Under the pieces are notes generated by a model. That model saw nothing but the letters and a program-made list of their open reading frames with translations, was not told where the DNA came from and ran no database searches. Below, in pieces: positions 41,533 through 52,668 of a stretch of DNA of 64,000 nt. The position numbers were made by a program, and so were the translations under genes. The stretch is from positions 434,001 through 498,000 of the forward strand of contig CAVTFQ010000007.1 in assembly GCA_963734055.1 (NCBI GenBank), read 5' to 3'. Position 1 is the first letter of the stretch. Each line of letters starts with the position of its first letter. Source of the DNA: CAIWHR01 sp963734055. GTDB lineage: Bacteria > Pseudomonadota > Gammaproteobacteria > Burkholderiales > Casimicrobiaceae.

Positions 41533-44500
41533 ATGCCTTCCCCGCGTACTCCTGATCGCGCCCGGGGTGTCGTTCAGCCCGGATTGCGCCGGCTCGTGCG
41601 CTTCACGGGGGTGGCGATCGTGGCGGGCTTCGCGCTGTTCGCGCTCTTGCTGCTCGCCGTCCGGTTCGTCGTCTTTCCGCGCATCGAGTCCTACCGCGAC
41701 ACGCTGATCGCGACCTTGTCGGCGCAGCTCGGCGAGCGCGTCGAGATCGACGGCATCGCGACCGGCTGGGACGGCTGGAATCCCAAGCTGGTCGTGACGG
41801 GACTGCGCGTGCTCGATCGCGCGCGAGCGAGCGAGGTGCCGATGGTCGAGCTGCCCGAGGTCGACCTGGTCGTCGCGTGGACCTCGCTCCCGCTCCTCGA
41901 GCTCCGCGTAAAGGAGCTCGCGATCGAGCGTCCCCGGCTCGCGATCCGCCGCGACCGCGCCGGGCTAATCCACGTGGGCGGCCTCGAATTCGATCCCGAG
42001 CACGACGATGGGCGGCTGACGGGCTGGTTGCTGCGCCAGCGGCAGATCGTGATCCACGATGCGCTCGTCCTTTGGAACGACGACCTGCGCAACGCGCCGC
42101 AGCTCGTGCTCGACCGCGTGCAGCTCCGCCTCGAGAACCGGTTCGGCCACCACCGCTTCGGCATCGCCGGCACGCCCCCCAGCGACATCGCCGCACCGCT
42201 CGACGTGCGTGGCGATGTGCAGGGCGGCTCGATCCGTGAGTGGCGGGAGGCGCGAGGACGCTTCTACGTGCGGCTCGACTACGCCGACGTCGAGGCCTGG
42301 CGCGAATGGCTGCCGTTGCCGCCGGCGATCGCGAAAGGCAAGGGGGCGCTGCGCGTCTGGTTCGATTTCGCCCACGGCGAAGCGCGCGAGATCGTCGCCG
42401 ACCTCGAGCTCGCCGACGCGCGCGTACAGCTCGACGAGAAGCTCCCCCCGCTGGATCTCGCGCATCTCTCCGGCCGCGCGGGTTGGCGCAATACGCCGCC
42501 GCAGATGGAGGTGTTCGCGCGGGACCTGGCGTTCGTCACGACCGCCGGCGCGCGTTTCGAGCCGGCGACGTTCACGCTCGTGCAGCGCGAGGCGGTCGAG
42601 GGCCGCCCCGCGAGCGGTACGCTCGAATTCGATCGTGCACGGCTCGAGCCGCTGCGAGACATCGCCGCGTCCCTGCCGCTCTCGGAGCGGTGGCGCAGGG
42701 ATCTCGTCCGCTTCGCGCCGCGCGGCACGCTTGCGCGCGGACGCCTGCACTGGGAAGGTCCGCCCGAGGCGCCGACGGCCTTCGACGCCGCGGCGGACTT
42801 CGAGCAGCTCGGGATCGTCGCCCAGGACGCGTTTCCCGGGGCCCAGGGCGTGTCGGGCTCGTTCACGGCGAGAGAGAAGGGCGGCGAGGTCAAGCTCTCG
42901 ACGCGCAACGGCGTGCTCGAGCTGCCGCGGGTGTTCGCGGCGCCGATTCCGCTCGACTCGCTGCAGGGCGCACTGCGCTGGGATCGCGCCGGCGGGCGGA
43001 CGCGCGTCGACATCACGCGGCTCGAATTCGCCAACGCGCACGCGGCGGGAAGCCTGGCTGGGACCTATCGGACCACGACACGCGGCCCGGGCGAGATCGA
43101 CCTCACGGCGCAGCTGACGCGCGGCGATCCCTCGCAGGTCTACCGATACCTGCCGCGCGCGGTCGGCGAGCCGACGCGCGCGTGGGTGGAACGCGCGCTC
43201 ACCCGCGGCGAGGTGACCGATGCACGCCTCAAGGTTGCCGGCGATCTCGCGCATTTCCCGTTTGCCGACGGCAAGTCGGGCCAGTTCATCGTCACCGTGA
43301 AGGGGCGCGGCGTGACCCTCGATTACGCGCCACGCTGGCCGGCGATCGAGGGCATCGACGGCGAGCTCCGCTTCGAGGGCGCCTCGATGACGATCGACGC
43401 GGCGCGCGGGCGAATGTTCGGCGCCGAGTTCGGCAAGACGCGCGCCGCGATCGCCGACCTGCGCGGCGGAGCGCCGAAGCTCACCGTCGACGGGACGGCG
43501 ACGGGCCCGCTCGCGGATTTCCTGCGTTTCGTCCGCCAGAGCCCGGTCGACGCCATGACCGGCCAGTTCACCGAGGACGCCGAGGCCGCTGGCGACGCCG
43601 GTCTCGTGCTGCACCTCGAGTTGCCGCTCGGCAAGTGGGCGGAGAGCCGTGTCGCGGGCGAACTCGCCCTGGCCAACGGACAGGTCGGATTTCCAGGCAT
43701 GCCGCGACTCACGCAGCTCAACGGGAAGGTCGCGTTCACCGAGTCCGACGTTCGAGCGCGCGACGTCTCGGCCGAGATGGCCGGAGGGCCGGCGAAATTC
43801 TCGGTCGCGAGCGCCGACGGGGGCGTGCGACTGTCGGGCGCGGGCACCGCCAACCTCGCGGCGCTGCGACACGAGGTCGCGACGCCATTCGCGGCGCGGG
43901 TTTCGGGCACCACCGATTGGGGCGTGGTCGTCGGCGTGCGGCCCGATTCGTCGACCTGGGTCTTCGAGAGCACGCTCAAGGGTGCAGTCATCGACCTTCC
44001 CGCGCCGCTCGGGAAGGCGGCGGGCGACAGCCTGCCGCTGAAGGTGGAGCTGCGCGACGACGTCGTCCACCCGGACGAGGATCTGGTCGAGCTGAGCTAT
44101 GGCCGCACGATGCAGGTCGCGCTGCATCGAAAGCAGCGCGGGCGCGAGATGCGCGTCGACCGCGCGCTGGTCGTGCTCGGAAGCGCGGCCTCGGCGAGCG
44201 AGCCCCTGCGCGCCGACCGCCCCGGCATCTGGGTGCGCGGCGAGCTGCCGACGCTCAACCTCGACGATTGGCTCGCGCTCCGCGCGCGGGCGATCGCGGC
44301 CGGCCAGGACACCGATGCCGTCGCGCTCGGCGGCGTCGATCTCAGCGTGGGAGCGTTCGAGCTGTTCGACCGCCGCTTCAACGATTTCAAGGTCGCCGCG
44401 AGGCGCGCCCCGGAGGCCTGGAAGCTCGAGTTCAAGGGCCGGGATATCGCCGGGACCGCGTCGTGGTCGGCGCCGGGAATCGACGCGCCGAACGGTCGCA

Positions 44501-45486
44501 TCGTCGCGCGCCTGTCCCGCTTCGCGATGCCGGCCGCCGGCGATCTTCCCTCGTGGAGCGGACCCGACAAGACCACCGACACCAAGCCCGCGTCGGGCCA
44601 GGTCGACCCGTGGCCCGAGCTCGACATCGCCGCCGACAACTTCGTCTCGAAGGGCCGCGAGCTGGGCCAGCTCGAGCTGGTGGCGAAGCCGAGAGGCTCC
44701 GAGTGGCGGATCGAGCGTCTCGCGCTGTCGAACGAGGCCGGCCGCATCGATGCGAGCGGCGCGTGGCGCGGTCAAGGACGGCAGCAGCAGACGAGTCTCG
44801 ACGTGGCTCTCGACGTCAAGGAGGCAGGCAAGTTCCTCGCGCGCTTCGGGTTTCCCGACAATGTCACGGGCGCGCCGGCGACGATCGGCGGCCAGCTCGC
44901 CTGGGCGGGATCGCCGGCCGAGTTCGACATACCCTCGCTCGGCGGCTCGCTCAAGGTCGCCGTGGGGCAGGGCCGCTTCACGAAGATCGAACCCGGCTTC
45001 GGCAAGCTGCTCGGCGTACTGTCGCTGCAGGCATTGCCGCGCCGGATGACGCTCGACTTCCAGGACGTCTTCAGCGAGGGCTTCGCCTTCGACGAGATCA
45101 CCGGCGACGTCCGCATCGCAAACGGCGTGATGGCGACCGACAACCTGAAGCTCCGGGGCCCGGCGGCGCGCGTCGAGATCGCGGGCGACGCCGACCTTGC
45201 CCAGGAAACGCAGCGGCTCACGGTGCACGTGCAGCCGTCGCTTTCCGCGAGCGTGTCGGCCGGCGCCGCGCTCCTGTTCTTCGCGAATCCGATCGTCGGT
45301 GCGGCGGTCGGCGCGGGATCGCTGCTTGCGCAAAGCGTGCTCAAGGACCCGATCGAGCAGCTGTTCAGCTACCAGTACACCGTGACCGGAGGCTGGTCCG
45401 ACCCGGTCGTGACGCGCACCGGGACGGCGACCGCGAGCGTGGCTCCCGGGACGCCCGGAACACGGCTCGAAGGATTGGTGCGATGA
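41533..45486 (+). CDS. yhdP: YhdP family (AsmA-like) envelope protein
   Basis: 1317 residues. One N-terminal membrane helix (FTGVAIVAGFALFALLLLAV) is followed by a very long periplasmic region of AsmA-type beta-rich repeats (DUF3971 and AsmA-2). The N-terminal RIESYRDTLIATLSAQLGER and the C-terminal LLGVLSLQALPRRMTLDFQD, FAFDEITGDVRIANGVMATD and VHVQPSLSASVSAGAALLFF are diagnostic. E. coli YhdP, with TamB and YdbH, carries phospholipids from inner to outer membrane through a long groove. Start at 41533 avoids the TACAAT box; 41512 is possible. It is divergent from glnE and overlaps the nitrilase gene by 4 bases, the conserved arrangement. Confidence 0.94.
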   Translation: MPSPRTPDRARGVVQPGLRRLVRFTGVAIVAGFALFALLLLAVRFVVFPRIESYRDTLIATLSAQLGERVEIDGIATGWDGWNPKLVVTGLRVLDRARASEVPMVELPEVDLVVAWTSLPLLELRVKELAIERPRLAIRRDRAGLIHVGGLEFDPEHDDGRLTGWLLRQRQIVIHDALVLWNDDLRNAPQLVLDRVQLRLENRFGHHRFGIAGTPPSDIAAPLDVRGDVQGGSIREWREARGRFYVRLDYADVEAWREWLPLPPAIAKGKGALRVWFDFAHGEAREIVADLELADARVQLDEKLPPLDLAHLSGRAGWRNTPPQMEVFARDLAFVTTAGARFEPATFTLVQREAVEGRPASGTLEFDRARLEPLRDIAASLPLSERWRRDLVRFAPRGTLARGRLHWEGPPEAPTAFDAAADFEQLGIVAQDAFPGAQGVSGSFTAREKGGEVKLSTRNGVLELPRVFAAPIPLDSLQGALRWDRAGGRTRVDITRLEFANAHAAGSLAGTYRTTTRGPGEIDLTAQLTRGDPSQVYRYLPRAVGEPTRAWVERALTRGEVTDARLKVAGDLAHFPFADGKSGQFIVTVKGRGVTLDYAPRWPAIEGIDGELRFEGASMTIDAARGRMFGAEFGKTRAAIADLRGGAPKLTVDGTATGPLADFLRFVRQSPVDAMTGQFTEDAEAAGDAGLVLHLELPLGKWAESRVAGELALANGQVGFPGMPRLTQLNGKVAFTESDVRARDVSAEMAGGPAKFSVASADGGVRLSGAGTANLAALRHEVATPFAARVSGTTDWGVVVGVRPDSSTWVFESTLKGAVIDLPAPLGKAAGDSLPLKVELRDDVVHPDEDLVELSYGRTMQVALHRKQRGREMRVDRALVVLGSAASASEPLRADRPGIWVRGELPTLNLDDWLALRARAIAAGQDTDAVALGGVDLSVGAFELFDRRFNDFKVAARRAPEAWKLEFKGRDIAGTASWSAPGIDAPNGRIVARLSRFAMPAAGDLPSWSGPDKTTDTKPASGQVDPWPELDIAADNFVSKGRELGQLELVAKPRGSEWRIERLALSNEAGRIDASGAWRGQGRQQQTSLDVALDVKEAGKFLARFGFPDNVTGAPATIGGQLAWAGSPAEFDIPSLGGSLKVAVGQGRFTKIEPGFGKLLGVLSLQALPRRMTLDFQDVFSEGFAFDEITGDVRIANGVMATDNLKLRGPAARVEIAGDADLAQETQRLTVHVQPSLSASVSAGAALLFFANPIVGAAVGAGSLLAQSVLKDPIEQLFSYQYTVTGGWSDPVVTRTGTATASVAPGTPGTRLEGLVR

Positions 45487-46355
45487 CCGTGCGGTGTGCG
45501 CGGCCGCGTCTTGCGGTGACCCGCGCGCCCGCCCTCGCGAGGCGGCCCCTCCGGGTCGCGGCCGCGCAGATGGTGTCCGGCGGCGATGTCGCCGCCAATC
45601 TGGAGGCGGCCCGAGCGCTGATCGCCGAAGCGGCGGACGCCGGGGCCCGACTCGTCGTGCTGCCGGAGTACTTCGGCATCTTCGGGGCGCACGCGACCGA
45701 CAAGGTTGCCGTCCGCGAGGCGGATGGCGACGGACCCCAGCAGCGCTTTCTCGCGGGCGAGGCGCGCCGCCACGCGCTGTGGCTCGTCGGCGGGACCGTC
45801 CCGATCGCTTGCCGCGATCCCGAGCGGGTCCGCAGCGCGTGCCTCGTGTACGGCCCGGACGGAACGCGCGTCGCGCGTTACGACAAGATCCACCTCTTCG
45901 CCTTCGCGCGCGGCGAGGAGCGCTACGACGAGGGGCGCACGATCGAAGCCGGCCAGTCGCCGGTCGTCATTACGCTTCCGTGCGGGCGCGTGGGACTTTC
46001 GGTCTGCTACGACCTCCGCTTTCCCGAGCTCTATCGCGGCTTCGGCGATCTCGCGCTGATCCTGGCGCCGTCCGCCTTCACGGCGACCACCGGCGCCGCG
46101 CACTGGCATCTGCTCCTCCGGGCGCGGGCGGTGGAGAACCAGTGCTACGTACTCGCCGCCGCGCAGGGCGGGACTCATCCCGGCGGCCGGCGCACGTATG
46201 GCCATTCGGCGCTGATCGATCCGTGGGGCCGGATCATCGCCGAGCGCGAAGAGGGGCCTGGCGTCGTCTTCGGCGACGTCGACCCCGCGCGCATCGACGA
46301 AGTGCGCGCGCAACTGCCTGCGCAGAGCCATCGCGTGCTCAGCAATCGCTCGTGA
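45483..46355 (+). CDS. Nitrilase-superfamily carbon-nitrogen hydrolase (Nit1/Nit2-like)
   Basis: 290 residues. The catalytic triad is visible: Glu in VVLPEYFGIFG, Lys in RYDKIHLFAF and Cys in VGLSVCYDLRFPELYR (near residue 175). These motifs match the Nit branch, whose bacterial and eukaryotic members act as omega-amidase or deaminated-glutathione amidase, repairing damaged metabolites in the cytoplasm. The first 25 residues look like an extra basic leader, so a later start is possible. The ATG overlaps the yhdP stop (ATGA) and its own stop overlaps the next gene (GTGA), so three genes are translationally coupled. Confidence 0.92.
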   Translation: MTVRCARPRLAVTRAPALARRPLRVAAAQMVSGGDVAANLEAARALIAEAADAGARLVVLPEYFGIFGAHATDKVAVREADGDGPQQRFLAGEARRHALWLVGGTVPIACRDPERVRSACLVYGPDGTRVARYDKIHLFAFARGEERYDEGRTIEAGQSPVVITLPCGRVGLSVCYDLRFPELYRGFGDLALILAPSAFTATTGAAHWHLLLRARAVENQCYVLAAAQGGTHPGGRRTYGHSALIDPWGRIIAEREEGPGVVFGDVDPARIDEVRAQLPAQSHRVLSNRS

Positions 46356-46846
46356 GCGCCCCCGGTCTCGCGGTTCCGGTCGGCGAGCGCTACTTCGAGG
46401 ATTACGTCCCCGGCGAGGCCTGCGTCTACGCCGGGATCGCGATCGACGAGGACGCGATCGTCGAGTTCGCGCGGCGCTACGACCCGCAGCCGATCCACGC
46501 CGATCCCGGCGCCGCCGCGCGCGGCCCGTTCGGTGGCGTCATCGCCAGCGGCTGGCACACGATCGCGCTCGTGATGCGCGTGCTCGTCGAGCGCTATCTC
46601 TCGCACGTCGCCGCGATCGTCTCGCCCGGGATCGACGAGCTCAGGTGGACGCTGCCCGTCCGACCGGGCGACGTGCTGGCGGTCCGCGTGACCGTGCTCG
46701 AGGCGAGCGTCTCCCGCTCGAAGCCCGATCGCGGGCTCGTCCGCACGCGGGTCGAGGCGCTCAATCAGCGCGGCGAGGTCGTGCTGTCGATGAAGGCGAT
46801 GAACTTCATCCGCCGCCGGTCCGGAGACCGGCCAGCGCGGCCCTGA
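46352..46846 (+). CDS. MaoC-like hot-dog dehydratase
   Basis: 164 residues with a single hot-dog fold. The hydratase-2 motif region is FARRYDPQPIHADPGAAARG (Asp and His of the D-x5-H pair), followed by PFGGVIASGWHTIALVMRVL and SPGIDELRWTLPVRPGDVLA. MaoC proteins hydrate (R)-enoyl-CoA or are mesaconyl-type dehydratases; the substrate is not clear. GTG at 46352 is the start because it couples to the nitrilase stop and gives the right length. The gene is the last of the yhdP-nitrilase-maoC set, and a dispersed repeat lies downstream. Confidence 0.88.
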   Translation: MSAPGLAVPVGERYFEDYVPGEACVYAGIAIDEDAIVEFARRYDPQPIHADPGAAARGPFGGVIASGWHTIALVMRVLVERYLSHVAAIVSPGIDELRWTLPVRPGDVLAVRVTVLEASVSRSKPDRGLVRTRVEALNQRGEVVLSMKAMNFIRRRSGDRPARP

Positions 46847-46881
46847 CTGTCAATCATCAACACCTTGTATCCACGACGAAC

Positions 46882-47023
46882 GCGCCGGCCGCATACGTTC
46901 TCCGTCGTCCTCGCGAAGGCGGTCACCCGGCGACGTTGCTGTACTGTCGCCTGCCAAGCCCCAAGTCGCTGGATTCCCGCGTGCGCGGGAATGACGGCTT
47001 CGCAGGACTCATGCATCGCATAA
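46882..47023. repeat. ATTCCC-N8-GGGAAT dispersed repeat, copy 2
   Basis: Inverse copy of 23090-23233, including the palindrome ATTCCCGCGTGCGCGGGAAT (46973-46992), GTCGCCTGCCAAG and the GCGCCGGCCGCAT end. Its second hairpin has decayed. It occupies half of the 300-base gap between maoC and asnS; the rest holds only a possible TACAAT box at 47100 upstream of asnS. Confidence 0.75.
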
Positions 47024-47146
47024 ACGACGTCTTGAATGTTCACGCCAGCAGGCGTCACGCCGGTACGACTGCGATGGCGGAACGGCGCGGCCTGCCGATT
47101 ACAATACCGCCCGCGCCGGACGAGCCGGCTTAGGACGAGCTTCGCG

Positions 47147-48540
<1,394 letters not shown>

Positions 48541-48547
<7 letters not shown>

Positions 48548-49218
48548 CTGCCGCGCAGCAGCACCAGCACCGCGCCGCCGCCCCCCGAGTGCCGCGGCGC
48601 CTCGCAATAGGCGAGCACGTCGTCCCAGTGCGACAGCCACCGGCGGACCTTGCCCTTCAGCACGGGCTCCTTGTTGGGCGACGTGAGACCCTTGCCGTGG
48701 ACGACGCGGACGCAGCGATAGCCCCGCGCGCGCGCCTCGTCCAGGAAATCGGCGAGCGCGTCGTGCGCCTCGGCCGCCGTGTGGCCGTGCAGGTCGATTT
48801 CGCCCTGCACCGCCCAGTGCCCGCGCCGGAGCCTGGCGAGCACGTCGGTGCCGAGGCCGCGCCGAACGTAGGTTTGACCCGCTTCGTGCTCCTGGCCCAC
48901 GTCCCACGTGTCGGGAGCGGGCTCGGCGCCGAACTTCGACGCCGCCAGAGCGTCGGCATCGTCGGCGATGCTCTGCCGGGCGATCGGTGCGGCGCGGGGC
49001 CGCGCATGCGCGGCGCGCTTGGATGGCGCAAGCCGCTCCACGTCGGAGAACGCCTGGGCGAGATCGATATCGCCGTCGCCGTGCTTGGCGGCAGCGAGCG
49101 CGCGGCGCGGTGACGACGCGGCGCGCGAGGGCGGCGCCTTGGCCGCTTCGGGCGCGGACTCGCGGGTCCTGACCCGGGCGTCCTCGAGGAGCCGCTTCAG
49201 GTCGGATAGCTTCGCCAT
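48541..49218 (-). CDS. Smr-domain protein
   Basis: 225 residues. The C-terminal 90 residues are an Smr domain with GEIDLHGHTAAEAHDALADF and VRVVHGKGLTSPNKEPVLKG, carrying the DLHG and GKG motifs of nicking-type Smr nucleases. The N-terminal 110 residues are low-complexity, Ala/Arg-rich and charged. Free-standing Smr proteins (YdaL/SmrA type) cut nucleic acids, and related SmrB proteins cleave mRNA at collided ribosomes. The specific target is unknown. It lies 15 bases downstream of trxB on the minus strand, and converges with asnS. Confidence 0.9.
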
Positions 49219-49233
49219 CGCCAGGCGCGTGAG

Positions 49234-50184
49234 CTACGCGCCTTCGAGATACGCCTCGGCGTCGAGCGCCGCCATGCACCCCGTGCCGGCGGAAGTGACC
49301 GCCTGCCGATAGACGTGATCGGCGACGTCGCCGGCGGCGAACACGCCCGCGACCGATGTCGCGGTGGCGTTTCCTTCGGTGCCGCTCTTCACCTTGATGT
49401 AGCCGCCGGCCATCGCGAGCTGGCCTTCGAAGAGCTGCGTATTCGGCGTGTGACCGATGGCGATGAAGACCCCGCTCACCGGCACGTCGGTGGTGGCGCC
49501 CGTCTTCACGTCCTTGACCCGCGCGCCGGTGACGCCCGAGGCGTCGCCCAGGATCTCGTCCAGTGTGTGGTTCCACACGATGCGCACGTTGCCGCCGTTC
49601 TTCGTCCTCGCGACCAGCCGGTCGACGAGGATCGCCTCGGCGCGGAACTTGTCGCGCCGGTGGACGATCGTCACCTTGTTCGCGATGTTCGACAGGTAGA
49701 GCGCCTCCTCGACCGCCGTGTTGCCGCCCCCGACGACCACGACGTCCTGGCCCTTGTAGAAGAAACCGTCGCAGGTCGCGCACGCCGACACGCCCTTGCC
49801 CGCGAAATGCTGCTCGGACGGCAGGCCGAGGTAGCGCGCCGACGCGCCCGTAGCGATGATCAGCGCATCACACGTGTATTCGCCGTTGTCGCCGACGAGC
49901 CGCAGGGGCCGCTCGCCGAGGTGCGCCGAGTGGATCTGGTCGAACACGAGCTCGGTTTCGAAGCGCTCGGCGTGCTGCTGGAAGCGTGCCATCAGCTCGG
50001 GGCCCTGGACGCCCGCCGCGTCGGCCGGCCAGTTGTCGACGTCGGTCGTCGTCATCAGCTGTCCGCCCTGCGCGAGACCGGTGATCAGCACGGGCTTCAG
50101 GTTCGCGCGCGCAGCGTATACTGCCGCGGAGTAACCGGCGGGTCCGGATCCCAGGATCAGCAGGCGGGCATGCTTCACGGGCAT
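49234..50184 (-). CDS. trxB: Thioredoxin-disulfide reductase
   Basis: 316 residues. The FAD-binding GSGPAGYSAAVYAARANLKP, redox centre CATC (Cys135 and Cys138), NADPH-binding VVVVGGGNTAVEEALYLSNI and the C-terminal VFAAGDVADHVYRQAVTSAG are complete. The enzyme reduces thioredoxin with NADPH in the cytoplasm. ATG at 50184 gives the usual N-terminus KHARLLILGSGPAG. It is divergent from ftsK with 150 bases between starts, the same neighbourhood as the E. coli trxB-lrp-ftsK-lolA-rarA-serS region but without lrp. Confidence 0.96.
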   Translation of the reverse strand: MPVKHARLLILGSGPAGYSAAVYAARANLKPVLITGLAQGGQLMTTTDVDNWPADAAGVQGPELMARFQQHAERFETELVFDQIHSAHLGERPLRLVGDNGEYTCDALIIATGASARYLGLPSEQHFAGKGVSACATCDGFFYKGQDVVVVGGGNTAVEEALYLSNIANKVTIVHRRDKFRAEAILVDRLVARTKNGGNVRIVWNHTLDEILGDASGVTGARVKDVKTGATTDVPVSGVFIAIGHTPNTQLFEGQLAMAGGYIKVKSGTEGNATATSVAGVFAAGDVADHVYRQAVTSAGTGCMAALDAEAYLEGA

Positions 50185-50299
50185 TCGATTCTCGCTTCGC
50201 AAATCGTCTGATTTTACTTGATATGCGGGCGCCTCCCGGCGCCCCCAAATGCGATGTCGGTTCCGACGTCGCCGACCTTTCAACGGACGCCGGGCGGTG

Positions 50300-50305
50300 T
50301 ATAAT
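50300..50305 (+). promoter_or_regulatory. Consensus -10 box upstream of ftsK
   Basis: A perfect TATAAT. With a 17-base spacer the -35 hexamer would be CTTTCA (50277-50282), which is poor. Transcription would begin near 50312, 23 bases before the ftsK ATG. Confidence 0.55.
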
Positions 50306-50334
50306 GCATCGCACGAAGTGTTACGTCTAATGTT

Positions 50335-52668
50335 ATGTTTTTCAATAAAAAAGAGCTAGCGACCCCGCGCCGAACCGGCCGCGGGCGCGTCGCTGTGGCG
50401 CCGCCGTCGCCGGAGCTCTCGCCGCGGTTCGCGCGCCTCGTCCGCGAGTCCTGGTGGCTCATCGTCGTCGCGGCGTTCGCGTGGCTCGCGATGGTCCTCT
50501 TCACGTACTCGCGCGACGATCCCGCGTGGTCGACGTCGGGCATCGGCGCACCGATCGCGAACAAGGGCGGCGTCGCCGGCGCGTGGATTTCCGATCTGCT
50601 GTTCTATCTGTTCGGCTTGTCGGCGTGGTGGTGGGTCGCCGCCGGCGTCGTGCTGGTCGTCGCCGGATATCGCCGGATCGGCCACCCCGAGCGCGCGCGC
50701 GAGCATCCGCTCTCGCTCGGGATCCTGGGCTTCGGCCTCGTGCTGCTCACGAGCGCGGCGCTCGAAGCGTTGCGCTTCTATCGGCTGCCGGCGGCGCTGC
50801 CGCAGCGCGCGGGCGGGGTGTTCGGCGACCTGATCGGCGGGTCGCTCGCAAAGGTGGCCGGGTTCAACGGCGCGACGCTGCTCCTGATCGTGCTGTTCGC
50901 CGTGGGCTGGTCGCTGTTCTCCGGAATGTCGTGGCTCAGGCTCATGGAGCGGATCGGCACCGGTCTCGAAGCCGCGATCGGAGGGCTGCGGCGCCGTTCC
51001 GAGGAGCGGCGCGACCGCGAGCGCGGCGCGCGGGCGCTGGCCCTGCGGGAAGCGGTCGTGCTCGCGAAGCACGACGAGGTCGTTCACGAGCCCGTGGTGG
51101 TCGTGCCGCCTGTCGCCGAGGTCGCGAAATCGGAGCGCGCGGTCAAGGAACGGCAGCGGCCGCTCTTCGTCGACATGCCCGACTCGCCGCTCCCGCCGCT
51201 GGCACTGCTCGACGACGCCCCGCCGGCCCAGGAATCGATCGGCGCCGAGGCGCTTGAGTTCACGTCGCGGCTGATCGAGCGCAAGCTCGCCGATTTCGGC
51301 GTCGCGGTTCGCGTGCTGGCGGCCTATCCCGGCCCGGTGATCACGCGCTTCGAGATCGAGCCCGCCGTGGGCGTCAAGGGCGCGCAGATCGTCAACCTGA
51401 TGAAGGACCTGGCGCGCGCGCTGTCGGTGGTGAGCATCCGCGTGGTCGAGACGATTCCCGGCAAGTCGTGCATGGGACTCGAGCTACCGAACCCCAAGCG
51501 GCAGATCGTCAAGCTGGTCGAGATCCTGTCGTCGACGACCTACAACGACACGACGAGCCCCCTCACGCTCGCGCTCGGGAAGGACATCGCGGGCAAGCCG
51601 GTCATCGCCGACCTCGCGCGCATGCCGCACATGCTGGTGGCCGGCACGACGGGCTCCGGCAAGTCGGTCGCCGTCAACGCGATGGTGCTCTCGCTCCTGT
51701 ACAAGGCCGAGCCGCGGCAGGTGCGCCTGCTGTTCGTCGATCCGAAGATGCTCGAGCTCTCGGTGTACGAGGGCATTCCGCACCTGCTGGCGCCGGTCGT
51801 CACCGACATGAAGCTCGCGGGCAACGCGCTCAACTGGTGCGTGGGCGAGATGGAGCGGCGCTACAAGCTCATGTCGACGCTGGGCGTCCGCAACCTGTCG
51901 GGCTACAACGGGAAGGTCGCCGAGGCGAAGAAGGCCGGCAAGCCGCTCGGCAACCCGTTCACGCTCACGCCCGACGCGCCGGAGCCGCTCGAGGAGATGC
52001 CGTACATCGTCGTCGTGATCGACGAGCTCGCCGACCTGATGATGGTGACCGGCAAGAAGATCGAGGAGCTGATCGCGCGAATCGCCCAGAAGGCGCGCGC
52101 GGCGGGGATCCACCTGATCCTCGCGACGCAGCGGCCTTCGGTCGACGTGATCACCGGCCTGATCAAGGCCAACATTCCGTCGCGGATCGCCTTCCAGGTC
52201 GCGAGCAAGGTCGACTCCCGGACGATCCTCGATCACATGGGCGCCGAGACGCTGCTCGGCCAGGGCGACATGCTGTTCCAGCCGCCGGGCGTCGGCTATC
52301 CGCTGCGCGTGCACGGCGCGTTCGTGTCCGACGTCGAGGTGCACCGCGTCGTCGAGCACCTCAAGGCGCAGGGCGGACCGCAGTATGTCGAGGGCCTGCT
52401 CGAAGGCGCGGCCAACGGCAACGGCGAGGAGGGCGTCAGCGTCGAAGCCGCCGACGCCGAATCGGACCCGATGTACGACCAGGCGGTCGCGATCGTGCTG
52501 CAGACGCGGCGGCCGTCGATCTCGCTCGTCCAGCGGCACCTCCGGATCGGCTACAACCGCGCCGCCCGGCTGATCGAGCAGATGGAGCGCGCCGGACTCG
52601 TCTCGCCCATGCAGTCGAACGGCAATCGCGACGTGCTCGTGCCGGCGGGCAAGAGCGAGGTGCGGTGA
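50335..52668 (+). CDS. ftsK: DNA translocase FtsK
   Basis: 777 residues. Four membrane helices fill residues about 35-200, and a short charged linker follows. The motor has Walker A in VAGTTGSGKSVAVNAM (near residues 437-444), Walker B in IVVVIDELADLMM, and ATQRPSVDVITGLIKANIPS. The C-terminal gamma winged-helix domain (AIVLQTRRPSISLVQRHLRI, then GYNRAARLIEQMERAGLVSP) reads KOPS sites. FtsK sits at the division septum and pumps the chromosome terminus for XerCD resolution. The linker is far shorter than in E. coli (1329 residues), typical for Betaproteobacteria. Its stop overlaps the next gene's GTG start. Confidence 0.96.
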   Translation: MFFNKKELATPRRTGRGRVAVAPPSPELSPRFARLVRESWWLIVVAAFAWLAMVLFTYSRDDPAWSTSGIGAPIANKGGVAGAWISDLLFYLFGLSAWWWVAAGVVLVVAGYRRIGHPERAREHPLSLGILGFGLVLLTSAALEALRFYRLPAALPQRAGGVFGDLIGGSLAKVAGFNGATLLLIVLFAVGWSLFSGMSWLRLMERIGTGLEAAIGGLRRRSEERRDRERGARALALREAVVLAKHDEVVHEPVVVVPPVAEVAKSERAVKERQRPLFVDMPDSPLPPLALLDDAPPAQESIGAEALEFTSRLIERKLADFGVAVRVLAAYPGPVITRFEIEPAVGVKGAQIVNLMKDLARALSVVSIRVVETIPGKSCMGLELPNPKRQIVKLVEILSSTTYNDTTSPLTLALGKDIAGKPVIADLARMPHMLVAGTTGSGKSVAVNAMVLSLLYKAEPRQVRLLFVDPKMLELSVYEGIPHLLAPVVTDMKLAGNALNWCVGEMERRYKLMSTLGVRNLSGYNGKVAEAKKAGKPLGNPFTLTPDAPEPLEEMPYIVVVIDELADLMMVTGKKIEELIARIAQKARAAGIHLILATQRPSVDVITGLIKANIPSRIAFQVASKVDSRTILDHMGAETLLGQGDMLFQPPGVGYPLRVHGAFVSDVEVHRVVEHLKAQGGPQYVEGLLEGAANGNGEEGVSVEAADAESDPMYDQAVAIVLQTRRPSISLVQRHLRIGYNRAARLIEQMERAGLVSPMQSNGNRDVLVPAGKSEVR

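Noticed and set aside
41965..45333. A 1122-codon open frame antisense to yhdP
   Set aside because: Arg/Ala/Asp-rich composition without domains, lying wholly inside a well-supported gene.
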